DNA of 64,000 nucleotides from Lichenicoccus sp965213775 (lineage in GTDB: Bacteria; Pseudomonadota; Alphaproteobacteria; Acetobacterales; Acetobacteraceae): contig CBDCAC010000002.1 in NCBI GenBank assembly GCA_965213775.1, forward strand, positions 124,001-188,000, in the 5' to 3' direction. The notes under the pieces are model-generated. The model was not told where the DNA came from. It was given only the letters and a program-made list of their open reading frames with translations, and did no database searches. Positions 36,103 through 44,296 of this stretch are shown piece by piece (the stretch's first letter is position 1; the number at the start of each line of letters is the position of its first letter). The translations under genes and the position numbers were made by a program.

Positions 36103-36479
36103 GGATGGTCGCCGGTCTCGGCTGCCGCCACGGGATCGCGGCGGCGGCGGTGATCGCGCTGGTGCGCGAGGCCGAGGCACGGGCGGGGCTGCGGCCGGCG
36201 CTGCTGGCGATCCCCGGCTTCAAGCGCGACGAGCCGGGGCTGCTGGAGGCGGCCCGGGCGCTGGGGCTGCCGCTGCTGCGCGTGAGCGCCGACGCGCTGC
36301 GCGCCGAGCAGCCGCGCTGCGTCACCGGCTCCGAGCGGGTGGCCGACGCGGTGGGCGTGCGAAGCGTCGCCGAGGCCTGCGCGCTCGCCGCCGCCGGACC
36401 CGCAGGCCGGCTGCTGCTGCCGCGGATCGCGCGCGCGGGGGTTACCTGCGCGCTGGCGGTGGTGGATGATCGGCCATGA
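36099..36479 (+). CDS. cobE: CobE (CbiG C-terminal domain homologue)
   Basis: 126 residues from GTG 36099 (GTGA overlap with cobL); an ATG at 36105 is an alternative. RMVAGLGCRHGIAAAAVIALV, IPGFKRDEPGLLEAARALGLPLLRV, EAACALAAAG-type VAEACALAAAGPAGRLLLPRIARAGVTCALAVV match the free-standing CobE/CbiG-C domain. CobE occurs next to cobM in aerobic clusters; its exact role is not established. It ends with an ATGA overlap into cobM. Confidence 0.85.
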   Translation: MRMVAGLGCRHGIAAAAVIALVREAEARAGLRPALLAIPGFKRDEPGLLEAARALGLPLLRVSADALRAEQPRCVTGSERVADAVGVRSVAEACALAAAGPAGRLLLPRIARAGVTCALAVVDDRP

Positions 36480-37276
36480 CCATACACTTCATCGGCGCCG
36501 GACCCGGTGCCGCCGACCTGCTGACGCTGCGCGGACGCGACCTGCTGGCAAGCTGCCCGGTCTGCCTGTACGCCGGCTCGATCGTGCCGGCGGCGATGCT
36601 GGCGCACTGCCCGCCCGGCGCGCGCCTGATCGACACCGCGGCCCTGGACCTGGATGCGATCGAGGCGCACTGCGCCGACGCGCACGCCGAGGGCCACGAC
36701 GTCGCGCGGCTGCATTCGGGGGACCTCTCGATCTACAGCGCGCTCGCCGAGCAGCTGCGCCGGCTCGACGGCCGCGGCATCCCCTACACGCTGACGCCCG
36801 GCGTGCCGGCCTTCGCCGCCGCCGCCGCCGCCCTGGGGTGCGAGCTGACCCGTCCGGGGGTGTCGCAGAGCCTGGTGCTGACCCGCATCTCCGGCCGCGC
36901 CTCGGCGATGCCGCCGCGCGAGACGCTGGCCGCCTTCGCCGCGACCGGTGCGACGCTCGCGATCCATCTCGCCATCCACGGCATCGACCGCATCGTGGCC
37001 GAACTGTCGCCGCACTACGGCGAGGGGTGCCCGGTGGCGGTGGTGGCGCGCGCCTCCTGGCCGGACCAGCGCGTGCTGCGCGGCACGCTGGCGGGGATCG
37101 CGGCGATGCTGGGCGCGCAGCCGATCGAGCGCACCGCCCTGGTGCTGGTCGGGCCCGCACTCGGCGATGCGGCCGGGCTGGAGAGCGCGCTCTACAGCCC
37201 CGGCTACCCCAGGCGGTTCCGCGACGCAGCGCCCGCCGCGAGGGCCATCGGCGCGCGGCCGCGGAGTGCGCCTTGA
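36476..37276 (+). CDS. cobM: Precorrin-4 C11-methyltransferase
   Basis: 266 residues. IHFIGAGPGAADLLTLRGRDLLASCPVCLYAGSIVP is the diagnostic N-terminus; RLHSGDLSIYSALAEQLRRL, TPGVPAFAAAAAALG, ELTRPGVSQSLVLTRISGRAS and IERTALVLVGPALG follow. The start overlaps cobE by ATGA. The last 73 bases overlap the 3' end of the convergent cbiD, which is unusual in this tightly packed cluster and means that the final 24 codons are shared on both strands. Confidence 0.92.
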   Translation: MTIHFIGAGPGAADLLTLRGRDLLASCPVCLYAGSIVPAAMLAHCPPGARLIDTAALDLDAIEAHCADAHAEGHDVARLHSGDLSIYSALAEQLRRLDGRGIPYTLTPGVPAFAAAAAALGCELTRPGVSQSLVLTRISGRASAMPPRETLAAFAATGATLAIHLAIHGIDRIVAELSPHYGEGCPVAVVARASWPDQRVLRGTLAGIAAMLGAQPIERTALVLVGPALGDAAGLESALYSPGYPRRFRDAAPAARAIGARPRSAP

Positions 37277-38313
37277 GAGTCGAACAGCACGATCTCGAGC
37301 GCGATCCCGCTGCCGCGCAGCGGTTCCGCGGCGACCTCCCAGGCGCGCGACGCCACCTGGTCGCCGAGTGCCACGCCGGCGGCGGCGGCGATCGCGAACC
37401 CCTCGGCGGTGGTGTTCGCGGCCTCGATACGCGCCGCCTGATCGGCGGGCACGCCGGCCGCCGCGGCGAGTGCCGCGAGGGCCGCGCGGTCCACCGCGCC
37501 GCGCCTCGAATGCAGGTCCAGCCGCCCCTGCGCGAGCTTGGTGATCTTGCCGATGCCGCCGGCCACGGTGACGCGACGCACCGGATGGGCGCGCAGGTAT
37601 TTCAGCATCCCGCCGACGAAGTCGCCCATCTCGATCAGCGCCACCTCGTCGAGCGCGTGCAGCTTGCGCACCGCATCCTCCGAGGCGCGGCCGGTGGCGC
37701 CCGCGACGTGCTCGTGCCCGGTGGCGCGCGCGACATCGATGCCGCGCCGTATGCTGTCGATCCAGGCGGCGCAGGAGAACGGCACCACGATGCCGGTGGT
37801 GCCGAGGATCGACAGGCCGCCGACGATGCCCAGCCGCCCGTTCAGGGTCTGCGCCGCCAGCCGCTCGCCATCGGGAACCGAGATCGTGACCAGCGCCGCC
37901 GGCCGCGGATGCAGCTCGGCGAGTGCCGCGCGTATCATCTCGCGCGGCACCGGGTTGATCGCGGGCTCCCCGGGCGCCAGCGCGAGGCCGGGCCGGGTGA
38001 CGGTGCCGACGCCGGGTCCGGCGCGGAACCGCACGCCGGCGCCCGCGTCCAGCAGGCGCAGCTCGACCCGTATCAGCGCGCCGTGGGTGACGTCCGGATC
38101 GTCGCCGGCATCCTTGACCACGCCCGCGATCGCCGCATCGTGCAGCAGCCGGCTCTCCGCGAGCGCGAACGCCGCCTCGCCGCCGCGCGGCAGAGTGATG
38201 CTGACCGGATCGGGAAAGCCGCCGTGCAGCAGTGCCGCGTACGCCGCCTTGGCGGCCGCCGTGGCGCAGGCCCCGGTGGTCCAGCCACGACGCAGCGTCC
38301 CATCCGGTCTCAC
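37204..38313 (-). CDS. cbiD: Cobalt-precorrin-5B (C1)-methyltransferase, CbiD
   Basis: 369 residues from GTG 38313, giving RPDGTLRRGWTTGACATAAAKAAY, the family's conserved opening; GTG 38349 is an alternative. Other blocks: ITLPRGGEAAF, GPGVGTVTRPGL, INPVPREMI, GLSILGTTGIVVPFSCAAWIDSI, ALIEMGDFVGGMLKYL and VTVAGGIGKITKLAQG. CbiD is the C1-methyltransferase of the anaerobic route; here it replaces cobF, which I do not find. Divergent from cobB with about 40 bases between starts. Confidence 0.9.
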   Translation of the reverse strand: MRPDGTLRRGWTTGACATAAAKAAYAALLHGGFPDPVSITLPRGGEAAFALAESRLLHDAAIAGVVKDAGDDPDVTHGALIRVELRLLDAGAGVRFRAGPGVGTVTRPGLALAPGEPAINPVPREMIRAALAELHPRPAALVTISVPDGERLAAQTLNGRLGIVGGLSILGTTGIVVPFSCAAWIDSIRRGIDVARATGHEHVAGATGRASEDAVRKLHALDEVALIEMGDFVGGMLKYLRAHPVRRVTVAGGIGKITKLAQGRLDLHSRRGAVDRAALAALAAAAGVPADQAARIEAANTTAEGFAIAAAAGVALGDQVASRAWEVAAEPLRGSGIALEIVLFDSQGALRGRAPMALAAGAASRNRLG

Positions 38314-38354
38314 GGCGCGCAGTGTAGGATCCGGCGATCGGGGAGTCACGGCGG

Positions 38355-39674
38355 GTGACGCGCGGGCTGCTGGTCGCGGCACCCCGTTCGGGCAGCGGCA
38401 AGACGCTGGTGACGCTGGCGATCCTCGCCGCACTGCGCCGGCGCGGCATGACGCTGCGCGCCGCCAAGTCCGGCCCGGACTACATCGATCCCGGTTTCCA
38501 CGCCGCCTGCCTCGGCACGCCCTGCCTCAACCTGGATAGCTGGGCGATGCCGCCGACGCTGCTCGCCTCGCTGGTCGGCACCGCGCCGGACGAGGCGATC
38601 CTGCTGGTCGAGGCCTCGATGGGCCTGTTCGACGGGGTCGCGGCGTCGGACGGCCGCGCGGGACGGGCGGCGGACCTCGCGGCGCGCTTCGCCCTGCCGG
38701 TGCTGCTGGTGCTCGACGTCTCCGGCCAGTCGCAATCGGCGGCGGCGGTGGCGCGCGGCTTCGCGCTGCACGATCCGGAGGTGCGGGTGGCGGGTGTGGT
38801 GCTCAACCGCGCCGGTTCCGCGCGCCACCGCGACGGTGCGAGGCGGGCGATCGAGCAGGCCGGCCTGCCGGTGCTCGGCTGCCTGATGCGCGATCCGGCG
38901 CTGTCGCTGCCGGAGCGTCATCTGGGCCTGGTGCAGGCCCAGGAGCACGGCGCGCTGGACGGCTTCCTGGCCGCACTCGCCGAGCGCGCCGAGGCCTGCC
39001 TCGATCTCGACGCCATCGTCGCCCTGTCGACGCCGCTGCGCCGCGACACCGCGTCAGCGGCGCCGGCGCTGCCGCCGTTCGGCCAGCGCATCGCCCTGGC
39101 CCGCGACGACGCCTTCAGCTTCCTCTACCCGCACGTGGTGCAGGGGTGGCGCGAGGCGGGCGCCGAGATCGTGCCGTTCTCGCCGCTCGCCGACCAGCCG
39201 CCGCCGGAGGAATGCGACTGCTGCTGGCTGCCGGGCGGCTATCCGGAGCTGCACGCTGCCCGGCTCGCCGCCTCGCGGCACTTCCTGGCCGGCCTGCGCC
39301 GGTTCGCCGAGACCCGGCCGGTGCATGGCGAGTGCGGCGGCTACATGGTGCTGGGCGAGACGATCGAGGACGCGGCGGGCGTCGTGCATCCGATGGCCGG
39401 CCTGCTCGGCCACGCCACCAGCTTCGCCCGCCGGCGGATGGTGCTCGGCTACCGCGAGGCGTGCCTGACCGAAGCCACCGGCTTCGGGCCGGCCGGCACA
39501 ATGCTGCGCGGCCACGAGTTCCACTATGCCAGCCTGAGCGATGCCGGCGGCGACGCTCCGCTCGCCACCCTGTGCGATGCCGCAGGGGCCGAGCTGGGCG
39601 CTGCCGGCGGCAGGCGCGGCGGCACCACGGGCTCGTTCTTCCACGCCATCGCGGGCTGTGCCGCAGACCGATGA
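38355..39674 (+). CDS. cobB: Hydrogenobyrinic/cobyrinic acid a,c-diamide synthase
   Basis: Amidates side chains a and c with glutamine and ATP. 439 residues from a GTG. P-loop LLVAAPRSGSGKTLVTLAILAAL; SGPDYIDPGFHAACLG; MGLFDGV; then a class I glutaminase with the Cys in HGECGGYMVLGETI (about residue 328) and the His in GHEFHYASL. Linked to cobT by an ATGA overlap. Confidence 0.92.
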   Translation: MTRGLLVAAPRSGSGKTLVTLAILAALRRRGMTLRAAKSGPDYIDPGFHAACLGTPCLNLDSWAMPPTLLASLVGTAPDEAILLVEASMGLFDGVAASDGRAGRAADLAARFALPVLLVLDVSGQSQSAAAVARGFALHDPEVRVAGVVLNRAGSARHRDGARRAIEQAGLPVLGCLMRDPALSLPERHLGLVQAQEHGALDGFLAALAERAEACLDLDAIVALSTPLRRDTASAAPALPPFGQRIALARDDAFSFLYPHVVQGWREAGAEIVPFSPLADQPPPEECDCCWLPGGYPELHAARLAASRHFLAGLRRFAETRPVHGECGGYMVLGETIEDAAGVVHPMAGLLGHATSFARRRMVLGYREACLTEATGFGPAGTMLRGHEFHYASLSDAGGDAPLATLCDAAGAELGAAGGRRGGTTGSFFHAIAGCAADR

Positions 39675-40717
39675 CCGACCTCTCCAGCCCCGACCTCTCC
39701 AACCCCGACCTCTCCAGCATCGGGGCGCTGCGCCGCCTCTGCACCGACCTGCCCGAGCGGGATCTCGAAGCCGCGGCCGCGGTGCGGGCCCGCGAGGCCA
39801 CGCTGACCAAGCCGCCCGGCAGCCTCGGGCGGCTGGAGCAGCTCTCGGCCTGGCTCGCGGCCTGGCAGCGACGGGCGACGCCGCGTCTGGACCGGGTCGA
39901 GATCGTGGTGTTCGCCGGCAATCACGGCGTCACCGCGCACGGCGTCTCGCCCTATCCGGCGCAGGTGACGGCGCAGATGGTCGGCAACTTCGCCGCCGGC
40001 GGTGCGGCGATCAACCAGCTCGCCGGCAACGCCGGTGCCGCGCTGCGCGTGATCGCGCTGCACCTGGACCGGCACACCGCTGACTTCACGCAGGCGCCGG
40101 CGATGGACGAGGCGGGCTTCCTCGATGCGGTACGCGAAGGCTTCGAGGCGGTGCGCCCGGGCACCGACCTGCTCTGCCTGGGCGAGATGGGGATCGGCAA
40201 CACCAGTGCCGCGGCCGCGATGGCGGCGGCGCTGTTCGGCGGCGAGGCGTCGGGCTGGGTCGGACGCGGCACCGGCATCGACGATGCCGGGCTGCTGCGC
40301 AAGCGCCACGCCGTCGAGGCGGGACTGCTGCGGCATCGTGCCGCACTCGGCGACCCGCTGGAGGTCGCGCGCCGGCTCGGCGGCTTCGAGCTGGCGGCGC
40401 TGCTCGGCGCCGCACTGGCCGCGCGCCGGGCCGGCATCCCGGTGCTGCTCGACGGCTTCGTCTGCACCGCCGCGGTGGCGCCGCTGGCATGCCTGCGGCC
40501 CGGCGCGCTGGACCATGCGGTGCTGAGCCATCTTTCCGCCGAGGCCGGCCATCGTGCGCTGGCGGGCGAGCTCGGGCTGACGCCGCTGCTCGAGCTTGGG
40601 CTGCGCCTGGGCGAGGCCTCGGGTGCGGCGCTGGCGGTGCCGCTGCTGCGCGCGGCGCTCGCCTGCCACGCCGGCATGGCGAGCTTCGGCGAGGCTGGCG
40701 TCACGGACCGGACGTGA
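39671..40717 (+). CDS. cobT: Nicotinate-nucleotide--dimethylbenzimidazole phosphoribosyltransferase
   Basis: Makes alpha-ribazole phosphate for the lower ligand (CobU in Pseudomonas naming; not the chelatase CobT). 348 residues. LTKPPGSLGRLEQLSAWLA, VVFAGNHGVTAHGVSPYPAQVTAQMVGNFAAGGAAINQL, LGEMGIGNTSAAAA, GRGTGIDDAGL, and the C-terminal ELGLRLGEASGAALA with the catalytic Glu. The N-terminus contains a threefold 5-residue repeat (LSSPD, LSNPD, LSSIG) absent from usual family members. Confidence 0.92.
   Translation: MTDLSSPDLSNPDLSSIGALRRLCTDLPERDLEAAAAVRAREATLTKPPGSLGRLEQLSAWLAAWQRRATPRLDRVEIVVFAGNHGVTAHGVSPYPAQVTAQMVGNFAAGGAAINQLAGNAGAALRVIALHLDRHTADFTQAPAMDEAGFLDAVREGFEAVRPGTDLLCLGEMGIGNTSAAAAMAAALFGGEASGWVGRGTGIDDAGLLRKRHAVEAGLLRHRAALGDPLEVARRLGGFELAALLGAALAARRAGIPVLLDGFVCTAAVAPLACLRPGALDHAVLSHLSAEAGHRALAGELGLTPLLELGLRLGEASGAALAVPLLRAALACHAGMASFGEAGVTDRT
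39677..39721 (+). repeat. 15-bp tandem repeat in the cobT N-terminus
   Basis: GACCTCTCCAGCCCC, GACCTCTCCAACCCC and GACCTCTCCAGCATC lie head to tail just after the start codon. Confidence 0.8.
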
Positions 40718-40724
40718 GCGCGGC

Positions 40725-41504
40725 GTGAACGGGGCGCTGATCCGCACGCTGCGCACCGACCTCGCCGCGACGATCGGCTTGTTCACCCGCCTGCCGGTGA
40801 CGCGGCTGATGCCGCGCGAGGCGGATGTCGACATGGCGCGCGCGGTGTGGGCATTCCCGCTCGCGGGCGGGCTGGTCGGGCTGTGCGGCGGCGTCGTCTA
40901 CGCCCTGGCGGCGCAGATCGGCCTGTCGCCGGTGCTGGCCGCCTGCTGGAGCCTCGGTGCCTCGCTGCTGCTCACCGGCGCGCTGCACGAGGACGGCCTG
41001 GCCGACACCGCGGACGGCTTCGGCGGCGGCCGCGATGCCGCGCGCAAGCTGGAGATCATGCGCGACAGCCGCATCGGCAGCTACGGCGCGCTGGCGCTGC
41101 TGCTGTCGAGCGTGCTGCGCGTGCTGGCGGTCGGGTCGCTGGGCACGCCGGGGCGCGTCTGCGCCGCGCTGGTGGCATCCGGGGCGCTGTCGCGCGCGGC
41201 CATCGTGCTGCTGCTGCTGCTGCTGCCGCCGGCGCGCCGCGACGGCCTGGCGGCGTCGCTGCATCCGCTGCCGCGCTGGCCCGCGTCGCTGGGCCTGGGC
41301 CTCGGTTTGGGCTTGGGCCTGGCGCTGGCGGCGCCGCTGCTGCGCGGCTGGATGATGCTGGCCGCACCCGCCTGCGCCGTCGCCGCGACGCTCGCCGTCG
41401 CCCGCGCGGCGCGTCGGCAGGTCGGCGGCCATACCGGCGACGTGCTCGGCGCCTGCGCGGTGCTGAGCGAGTGCGCGGTGCTGAGCGCGCTGAGCGCGCG
41501 TTGA
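40725..41504 (+). CDS. cobS: Adenosylcobinamide-GDP ribazoletransferase
   Basis: Membrane enzyme that joins the nucleotide loop to make adenosylcobalamin phosphate (CobV in Pseudomonas naming). 259 residues from GTG 40725. LIRTLRTDLAATIGLFTRLPV, ARAVWAFPLAGGLVG, the metal-binding HEDGLADTADGFGGGRDAARKLEIMRDSRIGSYG, and several membrane helices. Two low-complexity stretches stand out: a Gly-Leu run (GLGLGLGLGLGLAL) and a C-terminal repeat (AVLSECAVLSALSAR). It is the last cob gene of the main cluster. Confidence 0.92.
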   Translation: MNGALIRTLRTDLAATIGLFTRLPVTRLMPREADVDMARAVWAFPLAGGLVGLCGGVVYALAAQIGLSPVLAACWSLGASLLLTGALHEDGLADTADGFGGGRDAARKLEIMRDSRIGSYGALALLLSSVLRVLAVGSLGTPGRVCAALVASGALSRAAIVLLLLLLPPARRDGLAASLHPLPRWPASLGLGLGLGLGLALAAPLLRGWMMLAAPACAVAATLAVARAARRQVGGHTGDVLGACAVLSECAVLSALSAR

Positions 41505-41511
41505 GCCAGGC

Positions 41512-42150
41512 TCAGCACGGGGCCACCCGGCGCACCTCGATCAGATGGTCGGCGATGTCGGGCACGCCGCCGCGCACCGTCACCTCGCACAGCCGGTCGC
41601 GGCGGCCGCGCAGCCGGCGCCAGGCCTCGTAGCCGTGGCTGTGCAGCGGCACGAACGTCGACAGGCCGCGTCGCGCGGCGCGTCGCATCGTGGCGCCCGA
41701 GTTGATGGCGCACAGCTCGATGCGCTCGCCATGCCGACGCGCCAGGCTCAGCGTGTCGAACACCAGCACCTCGCGGTCGCGACGACGGTTGAGCCGGGCT
41801 CCCAGCAGCCGCGCGAGGCCCGCCTCGTCGGGCCAGAAGAACACGCGCTCGTTGAGCAGGCGCAGCCAGTCCGACGCGACGAGCCGGTCGTCGAGGCAGG
41901 CGGCCAGCGACGGCATGATGAGGGGCAGGTTGTCGGTGATGGTGGCGCGGCCATGCACCGCATGCTCCAGCGTGACGCTCGCCATCCGGCGCTCGCCCTC
42001 GATCGGCCGCCGCGCCGCCTCGGGCACCTCGAACAGCGTCAGCAGCGCGGTGGTGGGCAGCAGCCCGTGGCGCAGCATGCCATCCACCGCACCCGGCGCG
42101 GTGAGGTGGTAGAGCCGCGGATGCCGTGCCGCGAGATCCTCCGGAGACAC
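41512..42150 (-). CDS. DUF7002-like protein
   Basis: 212 residues. LYHLTAPGAVDGMLRHGLLPTTALLTLFEVPE opens the protein, followed by LEHAVHGRATITDNLPL, LNERVFFWPDEAGLARLL, VLVFDTLSLARRHGERIELCAINSGATMRRAARRGLSTFVPL. This pattern matches a bacterial family annotated DUF7002. The 'LYHLT...GLL' opening recalls ADP-ribosyltransferase-like folds such as DarT, but I cannot see a clear catalytic triad, so no activity is claimed. It converges on cobS with only 7 bases between stops, and the minus-strand HTH-like gene lies upstream. Confidence 0.6.
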   Translation of the reverse strand: MSPEDLAARHPRLYHLTAPGAVDGMLRHGLLPTTALLTLFEVPEAARRPIEGERRMASVTLEHAVHGRATITDNLPLIMPSLAACLDDRLVASDWLRLLNERVFFWPDEAGLARLLGARLNRRRDREVLVFDTLSLARRHGERIELCAINSGATMRRAARRGLSTFVPLHSHGYEAWRRLRGRRDRLCEVTVRGGVPDIADHLIEVRRVAPC

Positions 42151-42176
42151 GCCGTGGCGCCCGTCCGCGACCGCGG

Positions 42177-42602
42177 CTAGCTCTCGCTGCCGGGAGCTGG
42201 GAACGGCAGGTCGTCCTGCTGTGCGGCAGGGTTCCTGCGTCGCGGTGGTGCTGCGGCGGCGCGCAGGCGCAGCAGCTCGTCGACCATGCGATCCATCGTC
42301 TGCCAGATCGGCTCGTCGCCGATACGCTCCTTCATGATCAGCCGGTGCGCCGCCAGCGTGACGTTCAGCGTGCCGCGGGTCGTCTCGGGCCGGGGCGAAC
42401 GCATCTGCACCAGCGCCTTCTCGACCTCGTCGAGCGGCAGCGACATCGCCTCGGCGATCGCCTCCGGCGCGGCGCCGGCGCGACGCAGGCGACGGGCCTC
42501 GGTCACCTGCCGATCCGACAGCGCGATGGCGGGCCGCAGCAGCTGCGTGCGGCGCGACATCTCGCCCGACCCGCTGCCGGGGGCTTTACCCTTGAAGGCC
42601 AT
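42177..42602 (-). CDS. Hypothetical protein with helix-turn-helix-like segment
   Basis: 141 residues from the ATG at 42602, preceded by CGGAGCGGAG. LSDRQVTEARRLRRAGAAPEAIAEAMSLPLDEVEKALVQM (about residues 28-67) has the spacing of a helix-turn-helix of the Mor/resolvase type; the rest, RGTLNVTLAAHRLIMKERIGDEPIWQTMDRMVDELLRLRAA, is helical with a polar C-terminus. The frame is open upstream to 42785, but that part lies in repeat copy c. Same strand as, and 26 bases upstream of, the DUF7002-like gene. Function unknown. Confidence 0.6.
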   Translation of the reverse strand: MAFKGKAPGSGSGEMSRRTQLLRPAIALSDRQVTEARRLRRAGAAPEAIAEAMSLPLDEVEKALVQMRSPRPETTRGTLNVTLAAHRLIMKERIGDEPIWQTMDRMVDELLRLRAAAAPPRRRNPAAQQDDLPFPAPGSES

Positions 42603-42730
42603 CTCCGCTCCGACGCCGTTGCGCCGGCGGACGCGGCGACGGCGCGCGAGGATAGCACCGGATCGATGCGGCGAAAGCCGCGGCGCCCGCGCCGGCGGCC
42701 GACCATCGCGGGTCTCTCCGTAAGAAGGCA

Positions 42731-42838
42731 AGGCCGGGCTCCGCCCAGACCCGCCAAAGGCCGAGGCCTTTGGAAACCACCTCAAGATAATCGGGTTCTC
42801 GAGGCTTCGCCTTGAGTGGGTCCAGGACGCGCCCTGGC
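42731..42838. repeat. Dispersed hairpin element, copy c (divergent)
   Basis: CCAAAGGCC-GA-GGCCTTTGG (42754-42773) corresponds to the second stem of copy b, and GTGGGTCCAGGACGCGCCCTGG (about 42817-42837) is a mutated version of its last module; CTCAAG...CTTGAG lies between. It occupies the spacer between the HTH-like gene and the next small gene. The rest of this spacer (42603-42926) holds no gene. Confidence 0.7.
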
Positions 42839-42926
42839 TCTACATGGGTCACATGCAAAGGCCGCTGGTATAAGCAGCCTGTTAATCCTTGTGCGCTAGA
42901 ACAGGCGGAGCAGGGAGGATCAGCTC

Positions 42927-43094
42927 GTGTTCAAGTTTCTCGAGGTCTTGTTCCTCGTGGTTACACCGTTCGGCCTGGCGCTCCTGCTCGCGCTGGGCGT
43001 CCTCCTCGACCGTATCGGCAGGCTCGATGCAGCACTTCGCCTGATCAGGCCGTCGTCGCCGGCCAGGCGTCCGGCCTCGCGGGCGCGGCACTGA
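42927..43094 (+). CDS. Small single-pass membrane protein
   Basis: 55 residues from a GTG at 42927 with CAGGGAGGA 8 bases upstream. FKFLEVLFLVVTPFGLALLLALGVLLDRI forms one clear transmembrane helix, followed by the basic tail GRLDAALRLIRPSSPARRPASRARH. No family recognised. It stands alone downstream of repeat copy c. Confidence 0.5.
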   Translation: MFKFLEVLFLVVTPFGLALLLALGVLLDRIGRLDAALRLIRPSSPARRPASRARH

Positions 43095-43356
43095 TCGATC
43101 CGGCTCCGGACGCGAGTGGCCGCCGCGGGAGCCGCCTCCTGCTGCGGCGGCGCGAGGGCTATCGGTGGGCTGCGGCGCGTCGTCCGCGTCGGCCTCGGTC
43201 GCCCGGTCCGACGACGGTCTCGCTCGTATAAAAAACTAGCTCGAATGCAATCATTTATGTTACATTCAAGAATGGAACGGTTTCCGGCTAACCCTGACAG
43301 GTTGCTGCATCTGAGCGTCCTGACCTGCCTCTTCGAGCTGGAGGGAGACGGTGCCG

Positions 43357-43881
43357 CTAGCGCCGGCGATCCGGTCTCCAGTGATCCCTATCCCGGCGGG
43401 AGCCTGGAGAGCGACCTCTGGCTGTCTGGCTGGACGGCGTGCAGCGCCCGCCGGCGTCTGGCCGATCCGGCGCTGCCCCTGAGCCATGATCAGGCTGAGC
43501 GCCGGCGTCCGGACCCTCTCGCGGTGCATCGCTCGCCGCGAGCACCGGGAGCCGCACGCCGACGGTGACATGACCGTCATCAGCGTCGCGTTCGTCCGCA
43601 CGCGGCCACCGCTTCCGCTTCGGCAGGACGGTCCAGACGATCGCGCCGGTCTTGGCCGGCGCGGGCGGCACGGCCTGATCGGCCAGCCGATCGTAGGAGG
43701 TCGCGATCAGCTGGTAGGTCTCTCGTGCCGTGGGCGTCTTCGCCAGGCGCGCGAGATGCCTGCAACGCGCGGCGTGCTCACGGTAGACGAAGATCGCCCG
43801 CCAGGCATCCGGATCGACCGCGCCGTGCCTCCCGTCACCGTCGCCACGCGGCGCGTCGCGGCAGGCGGGCGCTACCTCCAC
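43357..43881 (-). CDS. Hypothetical protein with a short YREHAARCR helical motif
   Basis: 174 codons from a GTG at 43881, overlapping the stop of the upstream 68-residue ORF. The segment YREHAARCRHLARLAKTPTARETYQLIATSYDRLADQA (about residues 33-70) is a helical hairpin common in small alphaproteobacterial proteins of unknown function. The sequence beyond about residue 95 looks like non-coding translation, so the true protein may be shorter or the frame may be shifted. Low support overall. Confidence 0.35.
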   Translation of the reverse strand: MEVAPACRDAPRGDGDGRHGAVDPDAWRAIFVYREHAARCRHLARLAKTPTARETYQLIATSYDRLADQAVPPAPAKTGAIVWTVLPKRKRWPRADERDADDGHVTVGVRLPVLAASDAPREGPDAGAQPDHGSGAAPDRPDAGGRCTPSSQTARGRSPGSRRDRDHWRPDRRR

Positions 43882-44078
43882 CTCCGGTCCTCATGTCGCG
43901 CGAGCCCCGACAGACGCTCCCTGGACCTCGAGACGGCATCCCGGCTGTGGATCAGCGAGTCTCCCATGCTCTCCAGATGGCCCGCTGCCAGGTCCTGGAA
44001 GCGGGCAAGGGTCGCCGCCACCTCCTGAAGCAATGCCGCCACCGGTCTATCGGCGCGCCGGCCATACTCGAGCAGCAT
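43872..44078 (-). CDS. Small hypothetical helical protein
   Basis: 68 residues from the ATG at 44078, with GGAGAGAC upstream. MLLEYGRRADRPVAALLQEVAATLARFQDLAAGHLESMGDSLIHSRDAV has good amphipathic helix character. A lower-GC stretch at about 44165-44215 upstream could hold its promoter. Unrecognised. Confidence 0.4.
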   Translation of the reverse strand: MLLEYGRRADRPVAALLQEVAATLARFQDLAAGHLESMGDSLIHSRDAVSRSRERLSGLARHEDRRWR

Positions 44079-44296
44079 GGGGTCTCTCCATCGAGCGAGA
44101 GCTATCCTGCACACGGAACCGCCAGGGAAGCCGTCCGTCCGGCGGTCACCCGGACCATGATAGGCTCGTGAGAAACTTCGCGTTAATCTTTTCTGGACGA
44201 TAAAATTTGGATTCGCGCGCGACGCCCGCGAGCCCGCTCCGGCAGGAGCGCGAGCAACCCGTTCCGCAACCATGACGGCGGATCGCGCGCCGTCGT

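Noticed and set aside
43116..43568. Plus-strand open frame with a segment MERFPANPDRLLHLSVLTCLF
   Set aside because: The following residues look like non-coding translation, and it is antisense to a slightly better-supported minus-strand ORF; evidence is too weak for a gene call.
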